Assembly: GCA_000750105.3 (NCBI GenBank)
Contig: JPHH03000021.1
Location: 1-64,000 of the forward strand
Direction of reading: 5' to 3'
DNA: 64,000 nt
DNA from: Tolypocladium sp. Sup5 PDA-1
Taxonomy: Eukaryota > Ascomycota > Sordariomycetes > Hypocreales > Ophiocordycipitaceae
Shown one piece after another: positions 63,701-64,000 of this stretch (its first letter is position 1; each line of letters opens with the position of its first letter). The notes beneath the pieces are model-generated. The model made no database searches. It saw nothing but the letters and a program-made list of their open reading frames with translations, and was not told the DNA's origin. The translations under genes were made by a program, and so were the position numbers.

Positions 63701-64000
63701 ACCAGCGTGGACGTATCGAGCCAGGCCAGGGCCGCCGCCTCGGGGGCGCCAGGACGTTTCTTCTTCTCCCGGCGTCTGGGAAGCGTACCTTTACCTCTCT
63801 CTTCTCTTTCAACCTTGGCTCCCGCTCCAGACCTCGCCTCGCGAGACGGCCGTCTGTCCTCTCTGACGTCTCATCCTGACATCGTTTGCTCGGCGAGGCA
63901 CCGGTGCTTCCTATCCAGCATCATTTCCACTACCCCAATCACACCCTCGGCCTACCCTGCTTTTGTCACTCTCACTCTCTCACACGCTCACTCACACGCG
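60720..64000. other. Intergenic region to right edge (3.3 kb)
   Basis: No gene is supported. It holds the helicase 5' flank and, at the right end, a TATA element (63571-63580) with a CT/CA-rich stretch to 64000, suggesting the promoter and leader of a plus-strand gene beyond the window. Frames up to 227 codons (minus strand, 63129-63812) have Arg/Pro-rich, low-information sequence with no motif. Confidence 0.6.
63571..63580 (+). promoter_or_regulatory. TATA-box-like element near right edge
   Basis: TATATATAAA is followed about 200 bp later by a long pyrimidine-rich stretch typical of filamentous-fungal leaders. This would fit a plus-strand gene starting outside the window. Confidence 0.5.

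Noticed and set aside
63129..63812. 227-codon minus-strand frame near the right edge
   Set aside because: Arg/Cys/Pro-rich noise, and it crosses the TATA element; no motif or splice logic.

Overview
This window looks like nuclear DNA of a filamentous ascomycete, most likely a sordariomycete and plausibly Hypocreales. The evidence is short spliceosomal introns (mostly 43-80 nt, GTRNGT donors, CTAAC/CTGAC branch sites, short 3' arms), GC-rich coding sequence, no operons, genes on both strands, and 26 recognisable fungal housekeeping-type proteins. The species placement is inference. I see no CRISPR array, phage, transposon, tRNA, rRNA, telomere or secondary-metabolite cluster. All gene models below were built by hand from open frames, splice signals and family conservation.

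Layout, left to right. 0.4-16 kb: a secreted-looking alpha/beta hydrolase, PRA1/Yip3, an acidic/basic low-complexity ORF without a usable start codon, peroxisomal E2 Pex4, an Anp1/Van1/Mnn9-family mannosyltransferase, the mRNA export adaptor Yra1/Mlo3, an NFKBIL1-like coiled-coil protein, a 6-phosphogluconate-dehydrogenase-like enzyme and a mitochondrial-targeted unknown. 16-26 kb: valyl-tRNA synthetase, Prp28, mitoribosomal mL59, Dph4 and a 14-3-3 protein. 28-43 kb: ATPase inhibitor IF1, nucleoporin Nsp1, a Laa2-like protein, eIF2-gamma, a four-TM membrane protein and eIF4A. 43-61 kb: F-box/JmjC protein, CCCH-CUE-Smr protein (Cue2-like), APH-family protein, Tvp38/VTT protein, an unknown Cys-Pro-motif protein, a proline-iminopeptidase-like S33 hydrolase and a HELQ/Hel308-type helicase. 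The last 3.3 kb is non-coding and ends in a probable promoter/leader for a gene off the right edge.

The genes do not form one pathway. Several serve translation and its quality control (ValRS, eIF2-gamma, eIF4A, Dph4, mL59, the Smr protein), others mRNA maturation and export (Prp28, Yra1, Nsp1) and secretion or membrane traffic (PRA1, Anp1 family, Laa2-like, Tvp38). I found no convincing undescribed system. The most unusual signals are in gene structure: an apparent 2-nt micro-exon in the helicase, two GC-AG introns, two 51-nt stop-free introns that keep frame if retained, and a start-less ORF after PRA1 that may hide a frameshift.
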